From Bettongia penicillata ogilbyi (Eukaryota > Chordata > Mammalia > Diprotodontia > Potoroidae): a DNA stretch of 64,000 nucleotides. Below are positions 46,516 through 56,628 of the stretch, one piece after another. Position 1 is the first letter of the stretch. Every line of letters begins with the position of its first letter. The stretch covers positions 7,976,811 to 8,040,810 of the forward strand of contig JAJHZJ010000311.1 of assembly GCA_023548195.1 (NCBI GenBank), in the 5' to 3' direction. The position numbers were made by a program, and so were the translations under genes. The notes under the pieces are model-generated. The model was given only the letters and a program-made list of their open reading frames with translations, did no database searches and was not told the origin of the DNA.

Positions 46516-46835
46516 GTCTTTATAGATGTGTATATCTCTATCTATTTGTCTCTGTTGATATATTTAGATGTACATATATATATATACATATATATATATA
46601 CACATGTATATATGTGTACGTACATATAGATAGCTAGGTAGTTCTGTAGATAGCACCAGACCTGGAGTTTGTGTAATCATATGCATATATATGTATATGT
46701 AGATATGTATGTACTAACAAGGTATATATCCTGTTTGTTACTTACTATGCCAATGGAAATGTTTCTGGATTTAAAATTTCATACACGCACACAAACACAT
46801 ACACACACACACCTCAACACACACACATACTAAGA
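46516..46835. repeat. TA/CA microsatellite cluster with SINE scrap
   Basis: (tctat)n-like and (tatacata)n DNA at 46528-46620; a 40-bp SINE head (gatagctaggtagttctgta, 'gcaccagacctggagtttgt') at 46630-46668; more tatgtata at 46680-46730; and (ca)n at 46784-46828. The arrangement suggests repeat expansion inside SINE tails. Confidence 0.75.
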
Positions 46836-47312
46836 ATCCCAGATTTGTTGTCTGGAGCAGTTTGTTTTTCAGAAAGGCTGTGGGATCAAATGTATTATTT
46901 TCTGAAATGATTGAACAAAACAAGACTGATTAATATACCTGTCAATACAGCTGCATCTCAAAATGTCCTATTTTTCCTATGAGGAGATTGATAATCCTCT
47001 GATACACCATTCTTAGTTTTTGTGTAACTTCTATACTGATTTGCATTTAAAGACAATTTCCCATCTGAGTTTTCTCTTGCTCTGATGTGATTCCAAGGGT
47101 TCTTATTGACTTAGAGGAAAATTGTGAAGTTCGAAGAAATTATTTTGTATTAAAAAATTTCAAACAAAGCATCATTTACTATAATGAGCAGCAAAGTTCT
47201 AATAGCATATTAGTGCATTAATTTTTAATGCTTTTATAAGAGATTTAGTCATTTCTAAAAAAAAAAAAGATCTATGCCATGGTACATGGCCTTATGCTTT
47301 GTGGCTTATCCT
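46836..47312. other. No recognised feature
   Basis: AT-rich single-copy-like DNA, with a poly-A of 12 at 47259-47270. Confidence 0.4.
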
Positions 47313-47317
47313 CTCAC

Positions 47318-47577
47318 CTCCATTTGTTCAGTTGTTTCAGTTGTGTTTGACTCTCTGTGACCCCATTTGGGATTTTCTTGGCAAAGATCCTAGAGTGGTT
47401 TGCCATTTCTTCCTCTAGCTCATTTTACATATGAGGAAACTAAGGCAAAAGGATTAATTGACTTGCTCAGGGTCACAGAGCTAGTAAGTGTCTGAGGCCA
47501 GATTTGAACTCAGGAAGACTTGTCTTTCTGACTCCAGATCTGGCACTCTATCCACTGGGCCACCTGACTGCCCCTCA
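47318..47577 (-). mobile_element. MAR1-type CORE-SINE, full length
   Basis: Complete on the minus strand: head ggtggcccagtggatagagt, 'gagttcaaatctggcctcag', 'cttactagctctgtgaccct', 'tcctcatatgtaaaatgagc', 'gaagaaatggcaaaccactc' and the BovB/RTE-like tail 'gggtcacagagagtcaaaca'. The tail matches the 3' end of RTE-type LINEs, which supply the enzyme for this SINE class. It is the best MAR1-type copy here. Confidence 0.95.
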
Positions 47578-47784
47578 CCACCAAATCATACTTTCATATC
47601 ATCTACCCTTTTCCCTTCTATGTACAACTACGTATACTACCACTTTTAGGTTATAGGAGAGATTTGATATCTGATTTCTGCTATTCTTCATCCTGAAGAT
47701 GAGGGATAAAGATGTAGTAGTATCTGGGACAAGGAACCCTTTGTTTCTCACCCTCTTCTTAACTTCATTTCCACACATTTATAG

Positions 47785-47982
47785 GATTAAATATCTACAG
47801 AGAGAAGCTTCTCAGAGGTTATCACATCCAACTTCTTCATTTTACAGCTAAGGAAATGGGGGCACAGAGAGGGTAAGTGATTTGCTCAGGGTCAGACAGC
47901 TAACAAGTATATGAAGCAGGATTTGAACCCAGGTCTTCCTGACTCCTGGTCTCATGCCCTAACCTTTTCACAACACTGTCCC
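47785..47982 (-). mobile_element. MIR-type SINE with extended leader
   Basis: 'gaagcttctcagaggttatc', 'catccaacttcttcatttta', 'agggtaagtgatttgctcag', 'ggtcagacagctaacaagta' and 'ggatttgaacccaggtcttc'. Reverse orientation, nearly complete. Confidence 0.85.
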
Positions 47983-48167
47983 TTCTCTTTTCACTGCTCA
48001 GTCTCTGCTGTTATGATGACTTTTAATCTGTCAATGCTCTAGCTTCCCCTATTGCCCTACATTTCACTTTAAGCAAAAGTAATCAGTGAGAATCCAGAGT
48101 TACAAACCCAATTATATGACATTAATTCATTTTACAAAAGGATTCACTGTTTTACAGAAGGATACAC

Positions 48168-48423
48168 CATTGTTACTGTTCAGTTATTCAGTTGTGTCCA
48201 ACTCTTATATTTACTCAGCAGATTATAACATACCCTACTGCCCATGGAATTTTCTTGGCAAAGATACTGGAGTGGTTTGCCATTTCCATCTCCAAAGGAT
48301 TAAGACAAAGGCTTAAGTAACTTGCCCAGGGTCATATGGTTAATGTCCGAGGCTAGATTTGAACTCAGGTTTTCCTGCCTTCAGGCACAGTCCTCTATCC
48401 ACTGAGTCATCTGGTTGCCTCAG
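48168..48423 (-). mobile_element. MAR1-type CORE-SINE
   Basis: Plus strand: 'gttattcagttgtgtccaac', a diverged middle, 'tttcttggcaaagatactgg', 'agtggtttgccatttccatc', 'ttgcccagggtcatatggtt', 'gatttgaactcaggttttcc' and the head 'ctctatccactgagtcatct'. More diverged than the copy at 47318. Confidence 0.9.
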
Positions 48424-49058
48424 GACACATCACAGGATAACATAAAGAACAGCTTTTGTAGTAACTGTAAAATTTGCTTGGGAAGTTGCTTGGTCAGGTA
48501 AGTTGCTCACTGTCCTTTTACCAGCATCCAAGTTGAGGTCAAGAAACATCAAGATAAGAGCAAGGCCCAGATGTCTAAAGGAAGACAAACTGAATGGGGG
48601 GGTTTCTGTAGCCAGGTACCAATTTTGGGTAGCAGGAATAAGAACAAGGGAGACATAGCTAGTGAGACACACAGGACAGAGGAACTGCAGAGGTTTGAAA
48701 CCTGGCTTGAGGTTGGCAGCAACAGCTAGGACTAATTTTCCCATGGAAGGCACGTTGTGCTAATAGAAGCAGTTTCTGGAATTCTGAAACAGGGCCTGTC
48801 TGCAGAGGTAGAAATGATGTCCTTTGGGCTAGCCATTACCCCAGAGGAATGTGCCCACATCCGATGGACTTCTCTGCATTCAGGATCTCTTCCTGACCCT
48901 TTCCTATGATGCTTTATCCTATGCTTAATGTGGTTAACAATCTGTAGAAGAATCTACCTACTATGATTCAGGATGTCTTCTTCTCGCTGATTGAATTAGT
49001 TCAGTAAGTAAGGGAAGACCGTCACTAATTAAGTGGCCTGGATATGGAATAGCTACTA
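48424..49058. other. No recognised feature
   Basis: The minus-strand frame of 107 codons at 48430-48753 (MPSMGKLVLAVAANLKPGF...) has no known domain and no splice context. It is kept only as an unassigned frame. Confidence 0.35.
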
Positions 49059-49061
49059 GGT

Positions 49062-49150
49062 CTAATAGGCAGCTAGAGGGCTCAGTGGATAGAGTGCTGG
49101 GTCTGAAGTCAGGATGATCTGAGTTCAAATTTGTCCTCAGACACTTACTA
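49062..49150 (+). mobile_element. CORE-SINE 5' fragment fused to hAT-like MITE
   Basis: Head and first core part, forward: 'aggcagctagagggctcagt', 'ggatagagtgctgggtctga' and 'gatgatctgagttcaaattt', ending 'agacacttacta'. The sequence then passes directly into the MITE, whose left terminus is missing. Confidence 0.85.
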
Positions 49151-49320
49151 CACATATGGCCCTCTAGGTCCTCAGGAGTGGCCTTTTGAGTTCAAGTTTT
49201 ACAGAACAAATTCTTTTCTTAAGGGAACTTGTTCTGTGAAGCTTGGACTCAGTCAAAGGGTCACACTTGAGGACCTAAAGCGCCATACGTGGCCTTGAAG
49301 TTGAAGGTTCCCCACCCCTG
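49151..49320 (+). mobile_element. hAT-like palindromic MITE, left end lost
   Basis: The left arm (cacatatggccctctaggtc, 'ctcaggagtggccttttgag') pairs with the right arm ('ctcagtcaaagggtcacact', 'gaggacctaaagcgccatac', 'gtggccttgaag'), closing on 'ccccacccctg' at 49310-49320. An inner pair, 'acagaacaaattcttttctt' with 'aagggaacttgttctgt', forms the loop end. Non-autonomous: no transposase. A half copy is at 38223-38297. Confidence 0.75.
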
Positions 49321-49494
49321 GACTAGGCAGAGAAGAGCAGCCAGAACACGTGACAACTATTTCCTTTATAGATTGTTTGACTGCAATTCCTAAGACATTC
49401 CCCTTCTAGGGAGTGTTACCAAGCTTTAGACATGACCTTGATGACTAAGAGTTACATCTTCTGAATTTGGAGTCAGTCTAGCCACTTCAACAAA

Positions 49495-50060
49495 GGTCCA
49501 ACTCCTTTATTAAGTACCTGTTATGTGCTAGGCAGAGATAGCATTGAAGAACAGAGAAGAGTGCCGGGTTTGGAGTCGCAAAGACCAAGGTTCAATGTCT
49601 CTATCTTGCTTTCTTTGTCTCTGTCTCTCACATGTACAACAGTAAACATCTACTCTGTGCTAGGTTGTTGCCGTTCAGTCATTTCAGTTGTGTCGGGCTC
49701 TTTGTGACAGCGTTTGAGCTTTCTTTCCTTTTCTATCTCATTTTACAGATGAAGAAGTAGGCAAACAGGGTTAAATGATTCACGCAGGGTCACACAACTA
49801 ATACGTGTCAGAGGTCAGATTTGAACTCGGGAAGACGAGCTTTCCTGACCCCAGGCCTAGCACTTTATCCACTGTGCTACTTAGGTATGTGCTAGTTACT
49901 GGAGATCAAAAAGACTGGAATGAAATATTCTCTGTCCTTGATTAGCTTACATTATATTATAACTGCTAAGAGATTAGAGTAGATTTACCAAGCCCTTAGC
50001 ATGTGCCAGGCAGTTGGGATTCAAACATAAGCAACAAGAAAGACAGTCCATGACCATGCA
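49495..50060 (+). repeat. Ancient LINE-UTR-like pieces around a MAR1 insertion
   Basis: 'ttaagtacctgttatgtgct' at 49510; 'aaacatctactctgtgctagg' before, and 'gctagttactggagatcaaa' after, the SINE at 49666-49885; and 'gcatgtgccaggcagttggg' at 49999. These are family-type size-class phrases in at least two copies. Confidence 0.5.
49654..49897 (-). mobile_element. MAR1-type CORE-SINE with target-site duplications
   Basis: SINE body 49666-49885 (plus strand 'cagtcatttcagttgtgtcg', 'ctcattttacagatgaagaa', 'gcagggtcacacaactaata', 'gatttgaactcgggaagacg', 'cactttatccactgtgctac'). It lies between 12-bp sites tctgtgctaggt (49654-49665) and tatgtgctagtt (49886-49897), 10 of 12 matching. It retains several CpGs (gtgtcgggc, ctcgggaagacg, cacgc), hinting that it is younger than its neighbours. 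Confidence 0.9.
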
Positions 50061-50069
50061 GAGAAGTAG

Positions 50070-50275
50070 TCTGGGGAGTCAGAGGTTGAGTGAGCTTGAC
50101 TATATGGGTACTTTCTTAGACAAAGGACACTTATTAGCTATGTGATCCTGAGTGGTTCATTTAACTTTTACATGCCTCAGGCAACTAGAACTCAAGTCAT
50201 AGACAGGTTACATCTATGGAGAAAATTTCCACCTTGGTATCTTCCTATAAGGATAAAGTAATTTTCTCCATGTAC
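50070..50275 (+). mobile_element. CORE-SINE, diverged
   Basis: 'ctggggagtcagaggttgag', 'ttattagctatgtgatcctg', 'tggttcatttaacttttaca', 'tgcctcaggcaactagaact' and 'cataga...ggttacatctatggag'. The late part follows the same tail type as the SINE split by the full-length L1. Confidence 0.65.
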
Positions 50276-50329
50276 ATACTAGATATTGTTTCAGGTTCTG
50301 GGGATACAAAAATAGACCATGAAGAAGTA

Positions 50330-50405
50330 AGTAATCTTTTTTAAAATTAATATTTCATTTTCCCCCCAATTGCATGAGAAGTATATAATCTAATATGGGT
50401 AGTGT
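50330..50405 (-). mobile_element. L1 3' tip fragment
   Basis: 'taatcttttttaaaattaat' followed by 'cattttccccccaattgcat' resembles an L1 poly-A end and extreme 3' UTR in reverse. Very short. Confidence 0.4.
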
Positions 50406-52370
50406 GGGGAGATGAAGCACAATGATGATAAAAAAGAGAATATGGTTGCCTCCTTTCATCTTGGCTAAGTTATGGGACCTTCCTTTGTCACCATAAGCTT
50501 TCTCATCTATCAGAGAGAATAGATGAATCTACTGTTTCATTGTTATAGTGAATTCCTTACAAGGAAACTTTTTCTAGTAGCATCAGTTGGCATCCCTTTG
50601 GCAGCTAGGGTAATGGGATTAGTTCTAGGAATTAATTAGGATAGCAAAACCTCTCCTCAACAGCTGAGGCATCTGTTTTTACCATGAAGGAGCATTGCAC
50701 ACCTGAGAAGATCAAGCCTGGAGCAGAGGAGGCCACTGGTCTGGGACTTCCAAAGCCTGTCAGAGCTCAGGGGACTGTTGTCAGGCATGGTTTTTCTGCT
50801 GCACACTGGTGAGGAGTAGATTTAAGATGAAGGAGTGATAGAATGGACTTCTAGCAGTCCCTGAATCCCAGGATGTGCTACTGGTCCTTATTACTTGAGG
50901 GAATTTTCCAGGTATGCATGCCATCACCCATTCAGAAGTCCATCTGTATCTCCTGTTGGGGGATTCTTGTCTAAGGAATTCAACTTTGTGAATCTGGATG
51001 CACACTTCTTCAGCTTGGTACATTATTTTTTAACTATACCGAGGATCTGGATTAATGTTGGAGAGACCTAGTGATTAGAATGAGTCCACCTTAGAATCAG
51101 GCAGACTTTGGTTCTAGTTCCATGTCTGACAAATCAGTTATGGTCACATAATCAGAAAATCCCTTTTCATCTCAGTGCTCCAGCCACTTCTTTAAGACTC
51201 TGTGCTTCAGAGAAATTGCCATTCTACATCAGAATTTCCTCACTGAGAGCTCCTGATACCAAGGGAAAAATAAGTGCAGATTTTGGGGAAAAAAAAAGTG
51301 CGTGCGTGCGTGCATGTGTGTGTGTGTGTGTGTGTGTGTGTATAGAAACTGGAAGGTAAATTTGGTCTGGTTAATAAAACTTCCTCAGAACAGTTTGTCT
51401 AGTTTGTCTAAATGTAGAAGAAAAAGTCATGTGGTTTTCATTTGTAATGAATGATCATCTTTTTTATGTTGTCTGTCTTCTGAGGTTAGTGTAGCATTTT
51501 TATCATACTGGTAAACAGATTATCTCCAATCATATGAGGACCAACCAATTTATCTAAGACCTCTTTGGAGGTGGGCAAAGTTATATTTAATTCCTAATAT
51601 GAAAGGTTTCAGTGGAAAATGATTCCTTTTTATACTCCTTTACACTCCTGGAATTTGAGCCTGGCAACTATTCACTAGAATGCTTGGACCCTGGGCAATC
51701 ATCTTTGAGTTGGTTGAGGTGAGACTGAAAAGAGAGGAACAGATGAAATGACCTCTTGGGGTTTTTTCCAGCTTAATGATTCTTTAACTTGGTAACCATG
51801 AGCCTGATGAGTGAGAAGCAGTCATCAAAGTAATCTGAAGATAATGGCAGCATCAGTGTCTCTGTTGACTTCTGTTGAAATAACTTCCCTATCATAATCT
51901 TACAACAGAATCATCAGATGATAAGACAGATGTTAGGCAATAATGTCATTTTTTGTAATGTTTTGAATTGGATACTAACATGAAGTTCACTTCAGTGGGG
52001 AATTCACGACATGTTACAAAATCTTCAGAAAAGCGCATTCTAACCATCCCTACAGATGTTCATTAAAATTATTTTGAAATTATGCTGTTATATCATTGTG
52101 GGATTTGCAGAGTCTCCATAGATTTGCACTGCAATCATGATATCTTTATTACTGTGTTTATTTTGCATTAACATTTTCTGACCAAATTTGAATTTCTGCT
52201 CAGATCAAGATGTTTACATTTTCTCAAAACTGAATGAATTGCCTATGATGGAAAGCTTAGGGCAAGTGAAATAACTCCATTATTTCTAACACTGATTTCC
52301 CTAACATGAAAGACCTACTTGTTAAAAAAGGCCTTAAACCAAACCAAAATTTGAAAACTATGTTCAAAGC
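50406..52370. other. Repeat-poor block with a (GT)n run
   Basis: Apart from the dinucleotide repeat at 51298-51342, nothing is recognised in about 2 kb. Frames of 80-83 codons (50781-51023 minus, 51108-51359 plus) are not gene-like; the second runs into the (gt)n. Confidence 0.4.
51298..51342. repeat. (GTGC)n/(GT)n microsatellite
   Basis: gtgcgtgcgtgcgtgcatgt then about 24 bp of pure gt. The CpG-bearing 'gtgc' end suggests the older part of the array. Confidence 0.95.
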
Positions 52371-52374
52371 ACTC

Positions 52375-52475
52375 TATTACATGACATCAGGAGTATGAAG
52401 AAATGGAGCTTATGGCTGCTGCCCTCGAAGGGTTTACAATCCACTCAGGGAGGCAAAACACATGCATGAAATAAC
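52375..52475 (+). repeat. Ancient LINE-UTR-like fragment
   Basis: 'gctgctgccctcgaagggtt' and 'tacaatccactcagggaggc' correspond to the 'tgccctcaaggagcttacaatctaatggggga' block of the family. Confidence 0.55.
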
Positions 52476-52549
52476 CTGAAAACAAGAATAAAGTCGTATT
52501 ATTATTATCTACAAGGAAGTATTGTACCTGATGGCAGCAAAATAGTAAG

Positions 52550-52793
52550 TCTTTGCTATTATTTAGTTGTATCTAACTCTTTGTGCCTGCTTTTGGGTTA
52601 TTTGGCAAAGATACTGGAATGAGTCACCATTTCTTTCTCCAGATAATTTTACAGGTGAGAAAACTGAAGTAAACAGGGTAAAGTGACTTGCCCAGGGTCA
52701 TGTTGCTTGTTAGTATCTGAGGCTGGATTTGATCTCAGGTCTTCTTGACTCCAGGCCTAGTGTTCTATCTACTGCACCACCTACCTGCCCTAA
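52550..52793 (-). mobile_element. MAR1-type CORE-SINE
   Basis: Plus strand: 'ttagttgtatctaactcttt', 'ttggcaaagatactggaatg', 'tttctttctccagataattt', 'agtgacttgcccagggtcat', 'ctgaggctggatttgatctc' and the head 'ctactgcaccacctacctgc'. Complete but diverged. Confidence 0.92.
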
Positions 52794-53004
52794 GCAACAG
52801 TGTAGGCAAACTTTATAAAATGTATTAGGATGTTTGAGATGGTAAAAACTGAACTAAAGAAAAAGTTGCTCATATAAAGTACCAATTAGAGGCAGTGGGG
52901 AATATGTAAAAGGGGATTTTTCTGTTGGGTTTAAACCCAGTAGCTAAGGTGGTTAGTACTGTTATGCCTACATTGTTTTCTTCTACCTCAATAATAAAAT
53001 ATAA

Positions 53005-53258
53005 AATCTTCTGTTTAGCTTTCCCTAGTCCCTCCCCATACTGCTCACTAGAATTTCTGAGGTTGTCTTCCATTTATACACACATATGCACACACATACA
53101 CACACACGTATATCTTTTGTATGTTATCTCTTCCATTAGAATATAAGCTCCTTGAGGGCAGAGAGCAGGTTTTTGCTTTCCTGTACATCTCCAGCACATA
53201 GCACAGTGCTTGGCATACAGATAGAGTTTAATAAATACTTATGTACTGACTGATTGCG
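53005..53258 (+). mobile_element. L2 LINE 3' end with internal (CA)n
   Basis: L2 3' terminus: 'agaatataagctccttgagg', 'gcagagagcaggtttttgct', 'acatagcacagtgcttggca' and 'gtttaataaatacttatgta'. A (ca)n run at 53077-53107 interrupts it. Confidence 0.85.
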
Positions 53259-54812
53259 TTAACTATGTATGAGTGCAATATAAGGTATTTTTAATAAAAA
53301 TAAGTATTTTTCAAAATGGAATATTGGATCTTTTAGAAGATGGAAGGAAGAAGGATAAAGATAGGATTTAAATTTCTGTAGAGTACTATAGAGTATAGAA
53401 TACTTCCTAGATTTTGGTACAAATGGTTGCAATGGAATTCTCATCCTTAGACCTAATTTCAGTTACAGACCATCTGGGGTAGTGATGAATATTTGTTTTG
53501 CTATCAAATTTAATGAAATGTCAACTCTCAATGTGATATAAAACAAGGCTCAATGTTCATACTTTCTTGGATGCTGCACATACTAAAGTCCAATTCAATC
53601 AGCAATTTTTCCAAGTTGAATCATCTCAAGCTTGATGCCCCAAGCCTTGGAATGATTTTGGAGAACAAAGTGTAACAACAGGGAAACGTTAGGAGCATTT
53701 TATCTTTCAATGAATATTATGCAAATCATATTGTTTGGACATCATTTTTGAATCTTAAACTTGAAAGCTTTTTACAATATGACTCTTGAATCTTGAGTAC
53801 TATAAATACATTTTAACTTAATAATAAAAATATCTACTTTACTGTGCCTTCTGTATATTAGCCTTTATCAACACTACCTTTGAATAGTTCTAGAGCCTCC
53901 TATGGTGCAATGTCTCTGTTTAACTAACACTCTTTATTTTATTACATTCAAATTGTACTTGTGAAAATGAAAGTGCTTTGTATTGCTGTTATAGCTTCAA
54001 TGATGTGATTATTTAGCACTTTTTGGAGGCTGATTTGCTTGTTAGTATTTATACAGTCCCACATACAGGCAGCTGAAGGGTGCAAACAGTAGGAGAAGAA
54101 TGGTAATTATTTAGCATATTTTAGGGAGAAGATGACAAGGAGTAACTACAAGAAAGAGACTACAGAGGATGTTTCTAAGAAGTGTCATAAGTTTTAGCCT
54201 CTTTTTGATAAAACTCCTCTGAATATATGTAGAAAATGATGGAAATAATCATTGATTATATCTACAAATAAAACTCAAAAGATTTTAAAAGTATGGCTCC
54301 CTTCATTAGCAAAGATCATTGTGTTTCCATAATTCCCTTTGAAGGTCATGATAATGGCTTGAGGAGAATAGGTGCAAGACTTTCATAGGACAGAACCACT
54401 TATCAAATCTGGTTCATGCTACTTGAACCCACTTTTCACAAGCCCCACTCACAAACCCATACATAAAAAGTTCCAAACCTGAAATTTTATGATGAATTTC
54501 CCAGTTGAAATGCTGTCAGGAAAAGAACTGGGCCTTCTAATCCTGAGCTACCTCTACAGAAACCCTTCTATTTATAATTCTCTGGAATGCAGCATTGGGG
54601 GATGAGCAAGAATGTTTTGGCTGACCTACATTCCTGAGACTGCGCCCAAAGGAGAGGAGCCGCCAGGGCCATTACCCAAATCTGATTTTATAAAATAGAA
54701 CCCAACACTTTCAATTGAGGGGGCATTGGTGAGCAGAGCCTCCTGATTAACTACTGATATATGAATAGTTTTCCTTAAAGATTCTAGTCTTAGTGGGATT
54801 GGTGGGAAACTT
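53259..54812. other. Repeat-free, AT-rich block
   Basis: About 1.55 kb with no repeat I recognise. A perfect octamer site (atgcaaat, 53719-53726) lies in it. Only one minus frame of 61 codons is present. Confidence 0.4.
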
Positions 54813-54814
54813 AT

Positions 54815-54958
54815 TTCAGTCTCAGTTTCCTAATCAATAAATTAAGGATAAAGATGCCTCCCCTATTTTATCTAATACAGTTCTTATGAGGATAGAATGA
54901 ATCTGAAAGCACTTCGAAAACTACCAAGTGCTATATAAATAAAGGTTATCCATAGCTT
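54815..54958 (+). mobile_element. MIR-type SINE 3' half
   Basis: 'tcagtctcagtttcctaatc', 'cagttcttatgaggatagaa', 'gaaagcacttcgaaaactac' and 'gtgctatataaataaaggtt'. Confidence 0.75.
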
Positions 54959-55044
54959 CTGGGATGCCTTAGCACAGTGCTTGACATTAATCCAATTAGG
55001 AGATGAGAGAGGTTGGAACTTCTGGGTGATTAACCTCCTTAATT

Positions 55045-55148
55045 GCAGGGAGTATCTTAATTTTCTGTCTAAATCCCTACTGTATAACACAGTATTAAGC
55101 ACATAGTAAGTGCTTAATAAGTGTTTTCTTTATTCATTCATTCAACCC
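55045..55148 (+). mobile_element. L2 LINE 3' tip
   Basis: 'ctgtataacacagtattaag', 'cacatagtaagtgcttaata' and 'attcattcattcaacccatt' match the L2 terminus, including its attcattca-type tail. Confidence 0.7.
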
Positions 55149-55515
55149 ATTTGAAGAGTAGTCCGTCCAGTGCTGTATTTTTATCTCATTATGTTAAGAA
55201 AGATATAATACCTTAGGAGTGAATATAAAATTAAAGAAGCTCATCACACCCCTAGGAATTGGCCAGAAAATTGGCTTCTGAGATTTTTCTGTGTTTGTAT
55301 GTTTCAGTGACAGAAGCTCTGCTGGTGAGATAGAATGAGTAGAAGTTTTATCTCTGAAAAATTAAGCTTGTTGGATTTTTGCAGCTCATTCCAATGACTG
55401 AGCTAAGGCTGTTCAGGAAAATGGAATTGACTGAATTTTTATGGCCTTTACCTGGTCATTGAGACATGCACCAACTTGATATTCACAGTTCCTATGAGTC
55501 ATGAGTATGATGGCA
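55149..55515. other. No recognised feature
   Basis: Single-copy-like DNA between the L2 tip and the probable LTR. Confidence 0.4.
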
Positions 55516-55524
55516 TAATTTTAA

Positions 55525-55880
55525 ATCACGAAATACAACAGACTTTCCACATGGAAGACAGAACCAAAACATTTATTCAGACACCAGCTTCCCATAAACC
55601 AGCTCCCTTAAACAAATCACAAACAAGCTCTCTCACCCACACTAGCTAGCTGTCATTCCTAGGTCTGATTGCTCTCTAACTTCCTCTCAGTTCTGCTCTA
55701 ACTCTGCCTCTTCTTGTTCCTCACCTACTGCTCCATTCCCTCCTGTTCCATGTGACTTAGACTCATGTGACTCAGGCTTCCATGTGACTTAAGCAGGTCA
55801 CATGGGCCTATTAATGAATGGTAAAGATCTTCCCATTAAGAAGCAAAATTACATTAACAATAAGCAAAAATGTATTATCA
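55525..55880 (-). mobile_element. Probable solo LTR of an endogenous retrovirus
   Basis: Read on the minus strand, a U3-like part with repeated gtcacatg motifs is followed by a purine-rich gagaggaagttagagagcaa stretch. Then comes 'gtgtctgaataaatgttttg', a polyadenylation signal (plus strand tttatt at 55571-55576), and 'gttctgtcttccatgtggaa', as in an R/U5 region. No gag, pol or primer-binding site adjoins it. The ends are unclear and no duplication was found. A non-LTR origin is possible. Confidence 0.5.
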
Positions 55881-56280
55881 ATACAAATACCCGAAGAAAA
55901 AAACAAATATTTCTTCTCAATCAAGAGCAGTAAAATTATCTTTGCTAATAATGGGCCACTATAGACAAAAAGACATTGTCAAGGGGAATCATAAAAATAT
56001 TGGAAAATGAGAATAATGTTCATTCATTGGTTGTCAGATGAATAAATTGACTGGATTCTATGACCTAGCATAAAGTATTGATGTTTAACCAAATCTGTTA
56101 ATTGTCCATCTAATTTGTTCATATCAATGATGCTTTTGCCTTGATAGGAAAAACACTATTCCCCAAAGATGTTGGACTCTAACCAAGTTAAGGACTAAAC
56201 ATTTTTAGAATCATAGATTTTTTTCTTTTTTTGTTTTGTTTTGTTTTTGTTTTAGTTTGAAAGGGCTTTAGATATTTTCC
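55881..56280. other. No recognised feature
   Basis: AT-rich; a T/G-rich run (ttttgttttgttttgttttt) lies at 56220-56256. Confidence 0.4.
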
Positions 56281-56284
56281 AGTT

Positions 56285-56480
56285 CAAGTGAGGTACAGTG
56301 ACTACCTTGGAGTTAGAGGTCACAGATTCATATCCTGTTTCTAATACTTAATAGCTGTGTGACCTGAGAAGAAATAACTTCTTTCCTTGGCATCAGGTTC
56401 TTCGTCTATAAAAATGAGGGAGTTGCATAGATGACTTCCAAAGTACCTCCCGGCTCTAGTTTTATATTCTTCTTGTCCTA
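56285..56480 (+). mobile_element. MIR-type SINE
   Basis: 'accttggagttagaggtcac', 'taatagctgtgtgacctgag', 'ggcatcaggttcttcgtcta', 'taaaaatgagggagttgcat' and 'agtacctcccggctctagtt'. Full core with the extended tail. Confidence 0.85.
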
Positions 56481-56487
56481 TGAACTT

Positions 56488-56628
56488 TCTCATTTTTATG
56501 GTTGAGGAAACTGAGCTCCACAAAATTGTGACTTCCCTGTGCATATACAGCTAGTATGTGGCATAATCAGGACCAAGGTCTCCTGAATCCCAGTACGCTG
56601 AGTTCTATTGCATCATACTGTTTCCCTC
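56488..56628 (-). mobile_element. MIR-type SINE
   Basis: 'ttatggttgaggaaactgag', 'catatacagctagtatgtgg', 'ccaaggtctcctgaatccca' and the head 'gagttctattgcatcatact'. It is inverted relative to the preceding MIR, so the two could pair in RNA. Confidence 0.8.

Noticed and set aside
47318..49897. Regularly recurring SINE text as a CRISPR-like or tandem array
   Set aside because: The units are separate, differently diverged insertions with unrelated spacing, in a vertebrate genome.
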